Source: Anoxynatronum buryatiense (GTDB lineage: Bacteria; Bacillota; Clostridia; Peptostreptococcales; Tindalliaceae). From it: a stretch of DNA of 64,000 nucleotides. This document shows positions 25,310 through 34,678 of the stretch, in pieces (within the stretch, counting starts at the first letter, position 1; each line of letters starts with the position of its first letter). The notes under the pieces were generated by a model. That model was not told the DNA's origin and searched no databases. It worked only from the letters and a program-made list of their open reading frames with translations. The stretch covers positions 1 to 64,000 of the forward strand of contig NZ_FXUF01000018.1 in NCBI RefSeq assembly GCF_900182905.1, in the 5' to 3' direction. A program made the position numbers and the translations under genes.

Positions 25310-26119
25310 GTGCATATCATTGTTTTAATGAAAGAAGTGCCGGATATGGAGAAAGTTCGATTTGATACTGAAAAAGGGGTCATTGACCGGAAATCTGCGG
25401 GAACAGAGGTGAATCCCTTTGATTTAAATGCATTGGAAGCCGCCGTTCAGCTGAAGGAGTCTGCGGGTGCAACGGTCACCGCCCTCTGCATGGGGCCCCC
25501 CCAGGCAGAAAAAAGCTTGAAGGAAGCCCTGTCACGGGGGGCAGATGAAGCCCTGCTTCTCAGCGACGCCGCCTTTGGCGGTTCTGATACCTGGGCTACT
25601 GCCCGTACGCTGGCGGCTGCCATTGGAAAAATCGGCGCTTATGATGCCATTTTTGCCGGGGAAAAAACGGTGGATGGTGATACGGGACAAGTAGGTGCCC
25701 AGGTGGCCCAGCTGCTGGCCCTGCCGCTGGTGAGCTATGTGGAGTCACTGTGCTGGGAGGAAGGGAAGAGACTGGCAGCAGTGGTCTCTCTATGGGATGG
25801 ATTCTACCGTAAAACTGTGACAGGCAAAGGCCTCTTTACCTTCACAAAAACCGCCAACACCCCTCGCCTGCCGGGTGTCAGGGATAAAATGAAAGCCCGG
25901 AAAGCTGTCATCCCCTGCTGGAAACTGGCAGATCTGGCGGGCCATTTGGATGCTTCTGAAACCGGTTTTTCCGGCTCACCCACTAAAGTGAAACGAATTG
26001 TCATTCCTCCTGCACCTCAGCGTCAGGGGCAATGCTATCGGGACGCCCTGCCTGAAGCGCTGGACCATCTGGAAACCTTGCTGAAATCAAAACATCTGTT
26101 GAAGGAGGTGGAGGCATGA
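25310..26119 (+). CDS. etfB: Electron transfer flavoprotein, beta subunit
   Basis: A 269-residue EtfB with IIVLMKEVPDMEKVRFD at the N terminus, VNPFDLNALEAAVQLKE and the nucleotide-loop region FAGEKTVDGDTGQVGAQVA. The GTG start at 25310 has AAGGAGGTGTTCC. It overlaps etfA by ATGA. In clostridia EtfAB next to a GlcD-type dehydrogenase forms an electron-confurcating lactate dehydrogenase (LctBCD type), which fits here since a GlcD homologue ends the operon. Whether this Etf bifurcates cannot be decided by eye. Confidence 0.94.
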   Translation: MHIIVLMKEVPDMEKVRFDTEKGVIDRKSAGTEVNPFDLNALEAAVQLKESAGATVTALCMGPPQAEKSLKEALSRGADEALLLSDAAFGGSDTWATARTLAAAIGKIGAYDAIFAGEKTVDGDTGQVGAQVAQLLALPLVSYVESLCWEEGKRLAAVVSLWDGFYRKTVTGKGLFTFTKTANTPRLPGVRDKMKARKAVIPCWKLADLAGHLDASETGFSGSPTKVKRIVIPPAPQRQGQCYRDALPEALDHLETLLKSKHLLKEVEA

Positions 26120-27105
26120 GCCCCGCTCAACCAAGCATCCTCATTGTGGCAGAACCTCAGGGACAGCAGCCCCATCCTGTTGCTTATGAACTGCTGCACA
26201 AAGGCCGCCAGCTGGCAGATGCCCGTCAGGCCTCCCTAGATGTACTGCTCTGCGGCACGCCGGGCATGGAAACAGCCGCACTGATTCACCGGGGGGCAAC
26301 CCGGGTGTATCTGATGGAAGACCCCTGCTTCGCCCTGCCGGAGGAACAGATCTTCGTTGCCCAAATGACTGCTTTCCTCAAGGAGCTGAAACCGGAAGTG
26401 ATCCTCACCGGTGCCACTTCTTTTGGCCGTTCCCTGGCCCCCCGGCTGGCGGCGGCCCTGAACACCGGCCTGACGGCAGACTGCACCGATCTTCACATGG
26501 ATGAAAACGGCCGGCTGGTACAAACCCGCCCCGCCTTCAGCGAGAATATTCTGGCCAACATCATGACCGACACCCTGCCTCAAATGGCCACTGTCCGTTA
26601 CCAGGAATTTCCCCAGGCGATGCCGGACCCGGAACATCAGGGAGAAGTGGTGCGCCTGCCGCTCCCCCTTCCTGTACCCGATACAGGAGTCCTCATTGAA
26701 AAACTCCGACAGCTGGAAGTGGACATCACCAAAGCTTCTGTGGTGGTCTCCGGCGGCCGCGGCCTGAAACAGCAGGATGATTTTGCCATGCTCCGGGAAC
26801 TGGCCCGGACTTTGGGCGGCGAAGTGGGTGCCAGCCGCACGGTGGTGGAAGACGGCTTCATTTCCAAAGATCATCAGGTGGGCTATTCCGGCCACCGGGT
26901 GAAACCTCAGGTATACATTGCCTGCGGCATTTCAGGTTCTCCCCAGCATCTGGCCGGTATGAAAGAAGCCGATGTCATCGTGGCCATCAACACCGACCCT
27001 TCTGCCCCCATTTTTCAGGTGGCTGATGTGGGTATTGTGGGAGACCTTTATGAGGTGGTGCCCCAGATGATTCGCCGTTACGGCGGCATCTGGCCGGTTC
27101 TTTAG
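26116..27105 (+). CDS. etfA: Electron transfer flavoprotein, alpha subunit
   Basis: A 329-residue EtfA. The C-terminal FAD domain is clear: [55 protein letters not shown] (within 260-310) and [20 protein letters not shown]. No N-terminal ferredoxin-like cysteine cluster is present, unlike some LctC proteins. It partners with EtfB for electron transfer to or from the downstream GlcD-type enzyme. Confidence 0.94.
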   Translation: MSPAQPSILIVAEPQGQQPHPVAYELLHKGRQLADARQASLDVLLCGTPGMETAALIHRGATRVYLMEDPCFALPEEQIFVAQMTAFLKELKPEVILTGATSFGRSLAPRLAAALNTGLTADCTDLHMDENGRLVQTRPAFSENILANIMTDTLPQMATVRYQEFPQAMPDPEHQGEVVRLPLPLPVPDTGVLIEKLRQLEVDITKASVVVSGGRGLKQQDDFAMLRELARTLGGEVGASRTVVEDGFISKDHQVGYSGHRVKPQVYIACGISGSPQHLAGMKEADVIVAINTDPSAPIFQVADVGIVGDLYEVVPQMIRRYGGIWPVL

Positions 27106-27179
27106 CCGGGGCAGGCCATCACAGGTGCCACACATGATCGGATCACCTTCTCTGCCTTCGGCAGGGAATTTCATCCAGT

Positions 27180-27200
27180 GATCAGGCTCACCGCCTGATC
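27180..27200 (+). repeat. Intercistronic hairpin between etfA and the transporter gene
   Basis: GATCAGGC and GCCTGATC form an 8-bp perfect stem with a 5-nt loop in the 123-nt gap. No U-run follows directly, so mRNA stabilisation or processing is more likely than termination. Confidence 0.45.
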
Positions 27201-27228
27201 CGGAAATTAAAAAAGCGAGGTGTCATGA

Positions 27229-28398
27229 ATGAATCAACAGGCAGCAAAGTCCGGCGTATTAACCCTGGTGTTCGTCTGGTTTACCACCCATTTTGGCGGC
27301 GGATTTGCCTCCGGCCGTCAGATTATCTCCTTCTTTGTGGAGTATGGCTGGTATGCGGCACTCATGCCCGTTGTTGCCATTGGGCTGCAGGCGGTGGTCT
27401 TTTACTTTGCCTGGCGGTATGCAGTGGAGCACCGACTCTATGACTACCGCAGCTGGGCACTCTCTTTCTACCGTCCGATGGAAGGGCTGTTTTCCAGTCT
27501 CTTTGAAGTGATGTACCTGCTGGTGCTGCTCACTGCCACTGCCGTGGCCTTCGCCACCGGAGGAGCCACCATCACCACGGTCACTGGAAGCCCCTATCTG
27601 CTGAACACCTTCGTCATTGCCGCAGCCCTTCTCCTCCTCACCATATTTGGAGCCGGGGTGGTGCGCAAAGCTGCCAAGTACATTGCCTATTTAATTATTG
27701 CCGGTCTTCTGGTGATCTATATTCCCAACGTGATTGTTTCCTGGTCTCAAATCTGGGAAAATATTGGAGCACTCCAAAGTGGTGCCCTGGAAAATCCCGG
27801 CACCTTTGGCGGTGCTCTGTGGAGTGCCATTCTCTATGCCGCCTTCCAAACCTGTGCCCTGGGTGCTTACCTGGCCCACTCCGACGCCATTAAAGACGCT
27901 GCTGAAGCCAAAAAAGCCGCCATCGGCGGGTTCATTCTCAACTATGGCCTGTTGGCCCTGGCCACCTTCGGCATTTTGATCTACTACCATGAAGGGATCG
28001 CCGCTGAAGCCGTGCCGGCACTTTACATTGTACAAAACGGCATCGGTGCCGCCTGGATGGTGCCGCTGATTTCTGTGCTCATCGTGTTGGGAGCTGTTTC
28101 CACCGGTGTCAACTTTATTTATGGCATGACCAACCGGATTGTCACCTGGCTGGGAAACCGTGATGCCACCCCCGCTTCCCCCGCCCTGCTTCGCAAACGA
28201 AGCATCGCCAGTTCTTCTGTCTATGTACTGCTTACCTGGTCCATTGCACAGTTCGGCCTGATTCCCCTGGTGGCCCGTGGTTACGGATTCTTGGGCTATG
28301 TGGGAATTGTGGTCATCATCATTCCGGTCCTGCTGAAAGGGTTTCTGCCCGGGCTGTTCAAGTCTGTCCCCGCTCCGGCTCCCGGCACCGATGCCTGA
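27229..28398 (+). CDS. YkvI-family membrane transporter
   Basis: A 389-residue polytopic membrane protein with about ten helices. The first helix contains WFTTHFGGGFASGRQ, typical of the YkvI/LeuT-like group, and the C terminus ends with a Pro/Ala-rich tail. It sits between etfA and the GlcD-type gene, so uptake of the 2-hydroxyacid (for example lactate) or export of its product is a reasonable guess; no family member with a proven substrate is recalled. The start has AAGCGAGGTG upstream. Confidence 0.8.
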   Translation: MNQQAAKSGVLTLVFVWFTTHFGGGFASGRQIISFFVEYGWYAALMPVVAIGLQAVVFYFAWRYAVEHRLYDYRSWALSFYRPMEGLFSSLFEVMYLLVLLTATAVAFATGGATITTVTGSPYLLNTFVIAAALLLLTIFGAGVVRKAAKYIAYLIIAGLLVIYIPNVIVSWSQIWENIGALQSGALENPGTFGGALWSAILYAAFQTCALGAYLAHSDAIKDAAEAKKAAIGGFILNYGLLALATFGILIYYHEGIAAEAVPALYIVQNGIGAAWMVPLISVLIVLGAVSTGVNFIYGMTNRIVTWLGNRDATPASPALLRKRSIASSSVYVLLTWSIAQFGLIPLVARGYGFLGYVGIVVIIIPVLLKGFLPGLFKSVPAPAPGTDA

Positions 28399-28498
28399 GA
28401 CCGGTTTGTCCCGCCATACTAAAATCAGATTGTTTTAACATCTTTTAATTTCCTGTCAGATAAATATATATCAGAAAAAATATTAAGGAGAAGGTGCC

Positions 28499-29926
28499 AT
28501 GAAAAATCGTGAAGCTGTCATCGAAAAAATGAAATCCATCACCGGCCCCGACTGGGTACTCACCGAGCTGGAACAAACCCTGGGCTATCTGTATGACGAA
28601 ACCGAGCCCCTGCTGCGCCCCCAGGCGGATGAAACCTGCCTGGTGGTAAAACCGGGAACACCGGAAGAAATCGCCGCCATCATGACCTACGCCACCGAAA
28701 GCAGTGTACCCGTATTTCCCCGGGGTGGCGGCACAGGCCTTTGCGGTGCAGCCATTCCCACACTGCCGGGGATTGTCTTAAGCCTGGAGAGGCTGAATAA
28801 AATTGTGGAACTGGACGAAGACAATCTGATGATTACCGTGGAAGCCGGTGTTACCCTGGAACAACTGAATGCCTTTCTTTCCAAAGAAAACGACCTGTTT
28901 TTCCCGGTGCACCCCGGTGATGAAGGCGCCCAGGTGGGCGGCATGGCGGTGGAAAACGCCGGCGGCGTGGGTGCGGTGAAACACGGCATCATGCGCAACC
29001 ACATCAAGGGAATGGAAGTGGTGCTGCCCACCGGCGAGGTGGTGATGATGGGAGGCAAGCTGCTGAAAAACAACATGGGGTATGACCTGCTTCATCTGAT
29101 GATTGGCAGCGAAGGCACCCTGGGCGTTGTCACCAAAGTGATTCTGCGCCTCTACCCCCGATTGGCATACAAGGGCACCCTGCTGATTTCTTTCGAAACC
29201 CGACAGGCTGCCGCCAAGTCGGTTTCTCAGATTTTAAAGCAGGGAATGGTCCCTTTGGCCATGGAGTACATTGACCGGTCAGCTTCCCAGGAGGCGGCAG
29301 ATCATCTGGGCCTCACCTGGCCGGCAGAAAAAGGATCGGTGGATCTGATGCTGATTCTGGAAGAATCCACTGAAGACGACCTTTTCGACAACACGGAAAA
29401 AATAGTGGATATCTGCGATGCCAATGGTGCCGTGGACAGCCTCATTGCCGAAACAGGCAAGGAGCAGAAAGTGATCCTGGATATCCGCAGCAATGTCTAC
29501 ACTTCCTTTAAGGAAAAAGCAGCCGATGCCATCGATATGGCCGTTCCCCCGGCTCACTTCCCGGCTTTTCTTGACGAGCTGATGCAAGTGGTTGACCAGT
29601 ACGGCACCCAGTCACCCACCGTGGGGCATATTGGAGACGGTAATATTCATAACATCATCCTCATGGTGGATGGCAAACTCCCGGACTATTTTGAGGAAAT
29701 GCGCCAGGCCATGTATGAGGTGGCCATCCGCTTCGGCGGCACCGTGAGTGCGGAGCACGGCACCGGCCGTACCCGCAAGGCCTTTATGTCACTGCAGTTC
29801 AGCCCCCGGGAAATACAGATCATGCAGCTGGTGAAGCGGGCCTTTGATCCGGCGATGATCTTGAATCCCGGCGTTTTCTTCGACGAACCCAACGGCACCG
29901 AAAACGGGCTTACCGGTATTCATTAA
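28499..29926 (+). CDS. FAD-linked 2-hydroxyacid dehydrogenase (GlcD / LctD-like)
   Basis: A 475-residue flavoenzyme of the vanillyl-alcohol oxidase group. FAD-binding signatures are PVFPRGGGTGLCGAAIPT, GDEGAQVGGMAVENAGG and GSEGTLGVVTKV; the C-terminal domain has GHIGDGNIHNIIL and SAEHGTGRTRKAF. Members oxidise glycolate or D-lactate. With etfBA and a transporter in the same transcript it resembles the LctBCD lactate-oxidising unit of acetogens, which drives NAD reduction with reduced ferredoxin. Substrate not proven by sequence. A strong terminator follows. Confidence 0.93.
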   Translation: MKNREAVIEKMKSITGPDWVLTELEQTLGYLYDETEPLLRPQADETCLVVKPGTPEEIAAIMTYATESSVPVFPRGGGTGLCGAAIPTLPGIVLSLERLNKIVELDEDNLMITVEAGVTLEQLNAFLSKENDLFFPVHPGDEGAQVGGMAVENAGGVGAVKHGIMRNHIKGMEVVLPTGEVVMMGGKLLKNNMGYDLLHLMIGSEGTLGVVTKVILRLYPRLAYKGTLLISFETRQAAAKSVSQILKQGMVPLAMEYIDRSASQEAADHLGLTWPAEKGSVDLMLILEESTEDDLFDNTEKIVDICDANGAVDSLIAETGKEQKVILDIRSNVYTSFKEKAADAIDMAVPPAHFPAFLDELMQVVDQYGTQSPTVGHIGDGNIHNIILMVDGKLPDYFEEMRQAMYEVAIRFGGTVSAEHGTGRTRKAFMSLQFSPREIQIMQLVKRAFDPAMILNPGVFFDEPNGTENGLTGIH

Positions 29927-29956
29927 CGCCTTGATTGAGATAAACGGATTTACACC

Positions 29957-30002
29957 AAAAGACGGGCAGGGGTCCATTCATTGATCCCCGCCCGTCTTTT
30001 TC
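29957..30002. terminator. Bidirectional terminator between the GlcD and xylB genes
   Basis: AAAAGACGGGC with GGGGTC pairs with GATCCCC and GCCCGTCTTTTT. U-rich ends exist on both strands for the convergent transcripts. Confidence 0.88.
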
Positions 30003-30022
30003 TGTTTTTTGACTCTGGCATA

Positions 30023-31507
30023 TCACCCTTTTGCCAGGCTGCTCAACTGGTCATGCAGTCCCTTCACGGCATGGTAACTATTTTTGTAAACTTGATATAG
30101 ACGATTGTATTTTTCAACAATTTCCTGATCAGGCTTCACGACTTCCTTAACAGTGACAATGGCCTGACAAGCCTCTTCCACATTTTCATAAAGTCCGTCT
30201 CCCACTGCCGCCAGTATGGCAGAACCCAGAGCAGGGCCTTCCTCATTGTCCAGTATTCCCACTTCGATGCCCAGAATATTGGCAACCATTTGCTGCCATA
30301 GTTTGCTTTTGGCTCCGCCGCCGCAGAATGTGGCAAACGTCACCACCACCCCCGCTTCCCTGATAACCTCAAGGGAATCCCGAAGACCAAAGGCGACACC
30401 CTCAAGCACTGCCTGGGTCATCTGCTGTCTTGTGGTTCCCATGGAAAGACCCAGAAAAGCCCCGCGTGCATTGGGATCATTATGAGGTGACCGTTCGCCC
30501 ATGAGATACGGCAGATAAATCAGGTGATTATGCCCCAAGTCTTCAATGGCATTCTGTTCCATTGAATAGTCATTGGTTCCCAGAATTTTCTCCATCCACC
30601 AATCGTTGCAGGATGCTGCACTGAGCATGCAGCCAAGAAAATGATAAGTGCCGTCAGCATGGGCAAAATTGTGGACCGCATGATTCTTTCCTTCCTTAAA
30701 GTCCTTGCTTGCCACAAATACAGTTCCGCTGGTTCCGATGGAAATATTGCACCTTCCGTCACCAACGGTTCCAGCTCCGATTGCCGCCGCTGCATTGTCT
30801 CCCGCACCTGCAACTACCTTCACATGATTTCCGAGACCCAGCTTCTCCGCCATGTCGCTTTTAAGGGTTCCCACCACTTGATAGCTTTCATATAGCTTTG
30901 GTAAATTTGCTTCAGTAATGTGGCAAATTGCCATCATTTCCTGTGACCACTGCTTCTTCTCCACATCCAAAAGCAACATACCAGAGGCATCGGAGTAATC
31001 TGATGAGAGGATTCCTGTCAACATGTAGTTCAGGTAGTCTTTCGGAAGCATGACACGCTTCATTTTTTCAAAGTTCTCAGGTTCATTCTTCCTTACCCAC
31101 ATGATTTTAGGAGCTGTAAACCCTGCGAAAGCGATGTTTCCTGTGAGTTCTGAAAGCTTGCTCTTTCCGATTTCATCGTTTAGATAGGTTACTTCTTCTG
31201 TGGTTCTGGTATCATTCCATAGAATGGCCGGCCTGATCACCTGATCCTGTGAATCAAGCATCACAAGGCCGTGCATCTGGCCATCAATGCCAATGGCTTT
31301 AACCGCTTCAGGAGCAATTCCTTTTGTCAGCTTCCGGATGCCTTTAACAAGCGCATTGAACCAATCTGTGGGTTCCTGCTCCGCCCAGCTTTGAAAAGGA
31401 TAGGCAATGGGGTATTTTTCTGTTCGCGAAGCGGTGATTCTGCCGGTTTCATCTATCAAGATCATTTTAAGCCCTGTGGTTCCCAAGTCAGCTCCAATAT
31501 AGTACAT
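30023..31507 (-). CDS. xylB: Xylulokinase
   Basis: A 494-residue FGGY-family kinase phosphorylating D-xylulose to xylulose-5-phosphate. The N terminus YYIGADLGTTGLKMILID, the xylulokinase signature GIDGQMHGLVMLD, WNDTRTTEE and the FGGY-type motif GVAFGLRDSLEVI are present. It lies 3 nt after the polyol dehydrogenase gene and is the last gene of the lacI-ABC-dehydrogenase operon. Confidence 0.95.
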   Translation of the reverse strand: MYYIGADLGTTGLKMILIDETGRITASRTEKYPIAYPFQSWAEQEPTDWFNALVKGIRKLTKGIAPEAVKAIGIDGQMHGLVMLDSQDQVIRPAILWNDTRTTEEVTYLNDEIGKSKLSELTGNIAFAGFTAPKIMWVRKNEPENFEKMKRVMLPKDYLNYMLTGILSSDYSDASGMLLLDVEKKQWSQEMMAICHITEANLPKLYESYQVVGTLKSDMAEKLGLGNHVKVVAGAGDNAAAAIGAGTVGDGRCNISIGTSGTVFVASKDFKEGKNHAVHNFAHADGTYHFLGCMLSAASCNDWWMEKILGTNDYSMEQNAIEDLGHNHLIYLPYLMGERSPHNDPNARGAFLGLSMGTTRQQMTQAVLEGVAFGLRDSLEVIREAGVVVTFATFCGGGAKSKLWQQMVANILGIEVGILDNEEGPALGSAILAAVGDGLYENVEEACQAIVTVKEVVKPDQEIVEKYNRLYQVYKNSYHAVKGLHDQLSSLAKG

Positions 31508-31510
31508 GTC

Positions 31511-32563
31511 TTATTCCCTTCCTATTCTCACAACGGCTTTGACGACTTCGTCTTTCTTGTTGATGGCGTCTGAAAGCGCCGTTTTGATATCTTCAAAATC
31601 ATAGGTATGTGTTACGATGTCTTTGACATTGATATCTCCTGATGAAACGGCATTAATCGCTGTGGGATAGCTGTTTCTGTACCGGAAAACTGTTTTGAAA
31701 GTCAGTTCTTTGTCGAGGGCCATTCCAATTGGAAGGGTTTCTTCACCCGTTGGACTGTAACCCACCAAAACAAGATTTGCGCCCTTTTTAGCACTTTCGA
31801 TGAGCTGCCGGGTGGTGATTTCCGAACCTGCTGTCTCGATTCCGATGTCAAACCCTTTTCCTCCTGTTATCTCAAAAATGCGCCTGACAGTATCTTCATT
31901 TTTTCCGTTGATAGTGTAGTCTGCTCCAAGTTCCTTTGCTTTTTCAAGCCGCTGGTCCACCAAATCCACAACAATGACGGTTGAAACCCCCATGGCCTTC
32001 AGGGCCAGCATTGAAGTGAGGCCGATGCAACCGGTGCCAGTCACCACAGCCGTCTGGCCGATGGTGGCTCCTCCCTGAAATACGGCATGCAGTCCCACCG
32101 ACAGGGGTTCCATCAGTGCCCCTTCCATGGTGCTCACATTTTCAGGGAGCTTAAAGCACAGGTTGGCCTTGTGGGCCACATATTCCTGAAAAACACCGTC
32201 AACGGGAGGAGTGGCAAAAAAGACCACATCACTGCACAGATTGTACTTCCCACTTTTACAAAATTCACATTCACCACAAGTGATCTGCGGCTCAAGGGCT
32301 ACCCTGTCATTCACCTGCAAGTGCTTCACTTCATCTCCCAGGGCAACCACAGTTCCTCCCACTTCGTGTCCCAGCACAAAGGGGTATTCCACGATGAAGT
32401 TCCCGATTCTTCCATGTTCCAGATAGTGAAGGTCTGAGCCGCAGATTCCCACATAATCCACTTTGACAAGCACTTCGTCTGCTTGTGGCGTTGGCACATC
32501 TCTTTCCTGCATTTCCAATTCATTTAAGGCTGTCATCACAGCGACTTTCATTTTTTCGCTCAT
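31511..32563 (-). CDS. Zinc-dependent polyol (xylitol/sorbitol-type) dehydrogenase
   Basis: A 350-residue medium-chain dehydrogenase. GICGSDLHYLEHGRIG carries the catalytic zinc Cys, followed by LGHEVGGTVVALG, a four-Cys structural zinc loop (CGECEFCKSGKYNLC) and the NAD site VTGTGCIGL. The ATG at 32563 has GGAGGAGATCC upstream; the frame is open to 32608 without support. With xylulokinase it suggests oxidation of xylitol or D-arabitol to D-xylulose. Confidence 0.92.
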   Translation of the reverse strand: MSEKMKVAVMTALNELEMQERDVPTPQADEVLVKVDYVGICGSDLHYLEHGRIGNFIVEYPFVLGHEVGGTVVALGDEVKHLQVNDRVALEPQITCGECEFCKSGKYNLCSDVVFFATPPVDGVFQEYVAHKANLCFKLPENVSTMEGALMEPLSVGLHAVFQGGATIGQTAVVTGTGCIGLTSMLALKAMGVSTVIVVDLVDQRLEKAKELGADYTINGKNEDTVRRIFEITGGKGFDIGIETAGSEITTRQLIESAKKGANLVLVGYSPTGEETLPIGMALDKELTFKTVFRYRNSYPTAINAVSSGDINVKDIVTHTYDFEDIKTALSDAINKKDEVVKAVVRIGRE

Positions 32564-32627
32564 TGGATCTCCTCCTGGAAGCGTTGGGATGGCACACGAT
32601 GATGCCATCCCTGTTGTGTGAACCGAA

Positions 32628-33611
32628 TTAGTTAATCAGACCTCTTTCTGTATACATATCAACATATGCCTGTGCGTTTTCCCCTGTAATGAGGATGGCA
32701 TCGATGTCCATGTGAATTTCATCTTCTTCTCCTGTGAGAAGCTTGTGCACGGTGCTTATGTTTGCTTCGGCCAGGTCAATGGCTGATTGTAAGCATGTGG
32801 ATGTCATCGTTCCTTCATTGATCAGAAGTGTTGCCTCTGGAGTTCCGTCCACTCCATAGGACAGTATATCGCTAAGAGCAGGGTTGTTCTTCACCACTTC
32901 CAGTGCTCCTGCAGCCATGTTGTCGTTCATTGAGATGATGGCGTGGATTTCACTGTTGGCTGTTACCCAGTCTTCCATATACCGAACGGCTTCATCCTTG
33001 TTCCAGCCTGCAATCTGTTCTCCAACAATTTGAACATCAGGGCGTTTTTCAAAGAATTCCACTTCCCACGCCCGGCGCCGTTCGTCTGCATGGAAGTTGC
33101 CTGACGGCCCGTTCAATACAACGACTTTTGCATTCTGAGGAATTTGATCAATGGCGATATCCGCATTCACCTTTGCCTGTACATATGGATCTGCATCCAC
33201 TGAAGAGGCTCCGTCGATTCCTTCAATTCTGGCATTGGTTGTAATGGCAATAATGCCGGCTTCGACGATGCTTTCAACGTACGGCCTTTGTGCTTCTCCA
33301 TTGTTGGGCTGCACAATAATGGCATCGTATCCGTTGGTGATGGCATTTTCAATTGCAGCGTTCACTTTTTCATCATCAGCCTGTCCGTCGAAGACATCCA
33401 GTGTTAAATCCGGATATTGCTCTGCCGCTGATTTCATTTCATTAACGAGCCATGCAGCAAATGAATCTGCCTGTGTACGTGCCACAAATGCCACTCGGTA
33501 TGTGTCTGTTTCGGCGCCGCCTGAAGATGATCCACCGCTGTTGCAACCTGCCAAACTGACGATCATCATTGCCACCATCAAGAATACCGCGATCATTTTC
33601 TTCATGTTCAT
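32628..33611 (-). CDS. Sugar/polyol ABC transporter substrate-binding lipoprotein
   Basis: A ribose-type periplasmic-binding-fold lipoprotein of about 327 residues. The signal peptide ends VSLAGC, a lipobox, with a Gly/Ser-rich tether. The mature part has ARTQADSFAAWLVNEM, DAIIVQPNNGEAQ, GPSGNFHADERR and ISMNDNMAAGALEVV. The ATG at 33611 has AGGAG 7 nt upstream; the ATG at 33617 overlaps that site. It delivers ligand to the permease/ATPase encoded upstream in the operon. Confidence 0.93.
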   Translation of the reverse strand: MNMKKMIAVFLMVAMMIVSLAGCNSGGSSSGGAETDTYRVAFVARTQADSFAAWLVNEMKSAAEQYPDLTLDVFDGQADDEKVNAAIENAITNGYDAIIVQPNNGEAQRPYVESIVEAGIIAITTNARIEGIDGASSVDADPYVQAKVNADIAIDQIPQNAKVVVLNGPSGNFHADERRRAWEVEFFEKRPDVQIVGEQIAGWNKDEAVRYMEDWVTANSEIHAIISMNDNMAAGALEVVKNNPALSDILSYGVDGTPEATLLINEGTMTSTCLQSAIDLAEANISTVHKLLTGEEDEIHMDIDAILITGENAQAYVDMYTERGLIN

Positions 33612-33663
33612 GCTCATTCTCCTTTTCTCCCTTGTTGTTGATTTTCAATGATTCAACACCAGA

Positions 33664-34662
33664 CTAACCTTCCACTGACTGTTCAGGATTCTTCTCACCT
33701 CTTATTTTTCTGGTTGTTTTTCTACCTCCCCTCTTGGATTTAATGTCCCATACAACAGCAACAGCAATGATAGTACCCTTCACAATTTGCTGTATATACG
33801 TATTGACACTTGTCAGATTCATGATGTTGTTCAAAACACCGATGATCAGTGCACCTATCAATGTGCCAAAGGTGGAACCTGCTCCGCCTGAAAAACTGGT
33901 GCCGCCGACAATGGTTGCGGTTAATCCTTCCATTTCATAGCCAATGGCTCCGTTGGAAAGACCGGCATTGACACGGGACATAAAGAGGATTCCCGCCGCT
34001 CCCACAAGAAGTCCGTTGATCATGTAGGTCAGATATTTGTTTTTCTTCACATTGATGCCGGAAGCAATTGCGGCTTCTTCGTTGCCGCCAATGGCATACA
34101 TTGACCTTCCCAGTTTGGTGTGCTTCATAATGTAGTAAATGATTCCGGTGACCGCCGTCATGATGATGACCGATATGGGAATGGGGCCAATATGCCCCTG
34201 GCCAAACACAGTGTAACTGCCAATTTGCAGAATGTTTTGTCCGCCGGTATAATGAAGGGCCGCGCCTCTGGCCACCATTTGCATGGCCAGTGTGGCAATA
34301 AACGCCGGCACTTTAAACTCCACCACCATGAGAGCATTGATGAGATTTGCAAACACGCCTACTGCCAAACCTACAACCACAGCCACTGCCAGTGATCCGG
34401 TTATTTTGTACGAACTGACTGACAGCACTCCTGCCAGGGCCAGAACAGAACCTGCTGAAAGATCTATCATGCCGCTGATGACCAGCATCATGGCTCCAAA
34501 GGACAGCAATACAGGGACCGCCAGCTGTCTTAAGATGTTAATGATGTTTCCGCTGGAAAGAAAATTCGGGTTCAGAAAGCTGGAAACAATGATGAAGAAT
34601 ACCAATATCAGAAAGATGGAAAACTTACTTATATCGACACTGCTTTTTTTAAATGAGAACAT
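33664..34662 (-). CDS. Sugar/polyol ABC transporter permease (RbsC-like)
   Basis: A 332-residue integral membrane protein of the ribose/xylose permease family with about eight to ten helices. LVISGMIDLSAGSVLALAGV and YAIGGNEEAAIASGINVKKNK (the latter the cytoplasmic ATPase-contact loop region) are typical, as is VGGTSFSGGAGST. It forms the channel with the double ATPase encoded 16 nt upstream. Confidence 0.94.
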   Translation of the reverse strand: MFSFKKSSVDISKFSIFLILVFFIIVSSFLNPNFLSSGNIINILRQLAVPVLLSFGAMMLVISGMIDLSAGSVLALAGVLSVSSYKITGSLAVAVVVGLAVGVFANLINALMVVEFKVPAFIATLAMQMVARGAALHYTGGQNILQIGSYTVFGQGHIGPIPISVIIMTAVTGIIYYIMKHTKLGRSMYAIGGNEEAAIASGINVKKNKYLTYMINGLLVGAAGILFMSRVNAGLSNGAIGYEMEGLTATIVGGTSFSGGAGSTFGTLIGALIIGVLNNIMNLTSVNTYIQQIVKGTIIAVAVVWDIKSKRGGRKTTRKIRGEKNPEQSVEG

Positions 34663-34678
34663 GCTCCCCCTCCTTATG

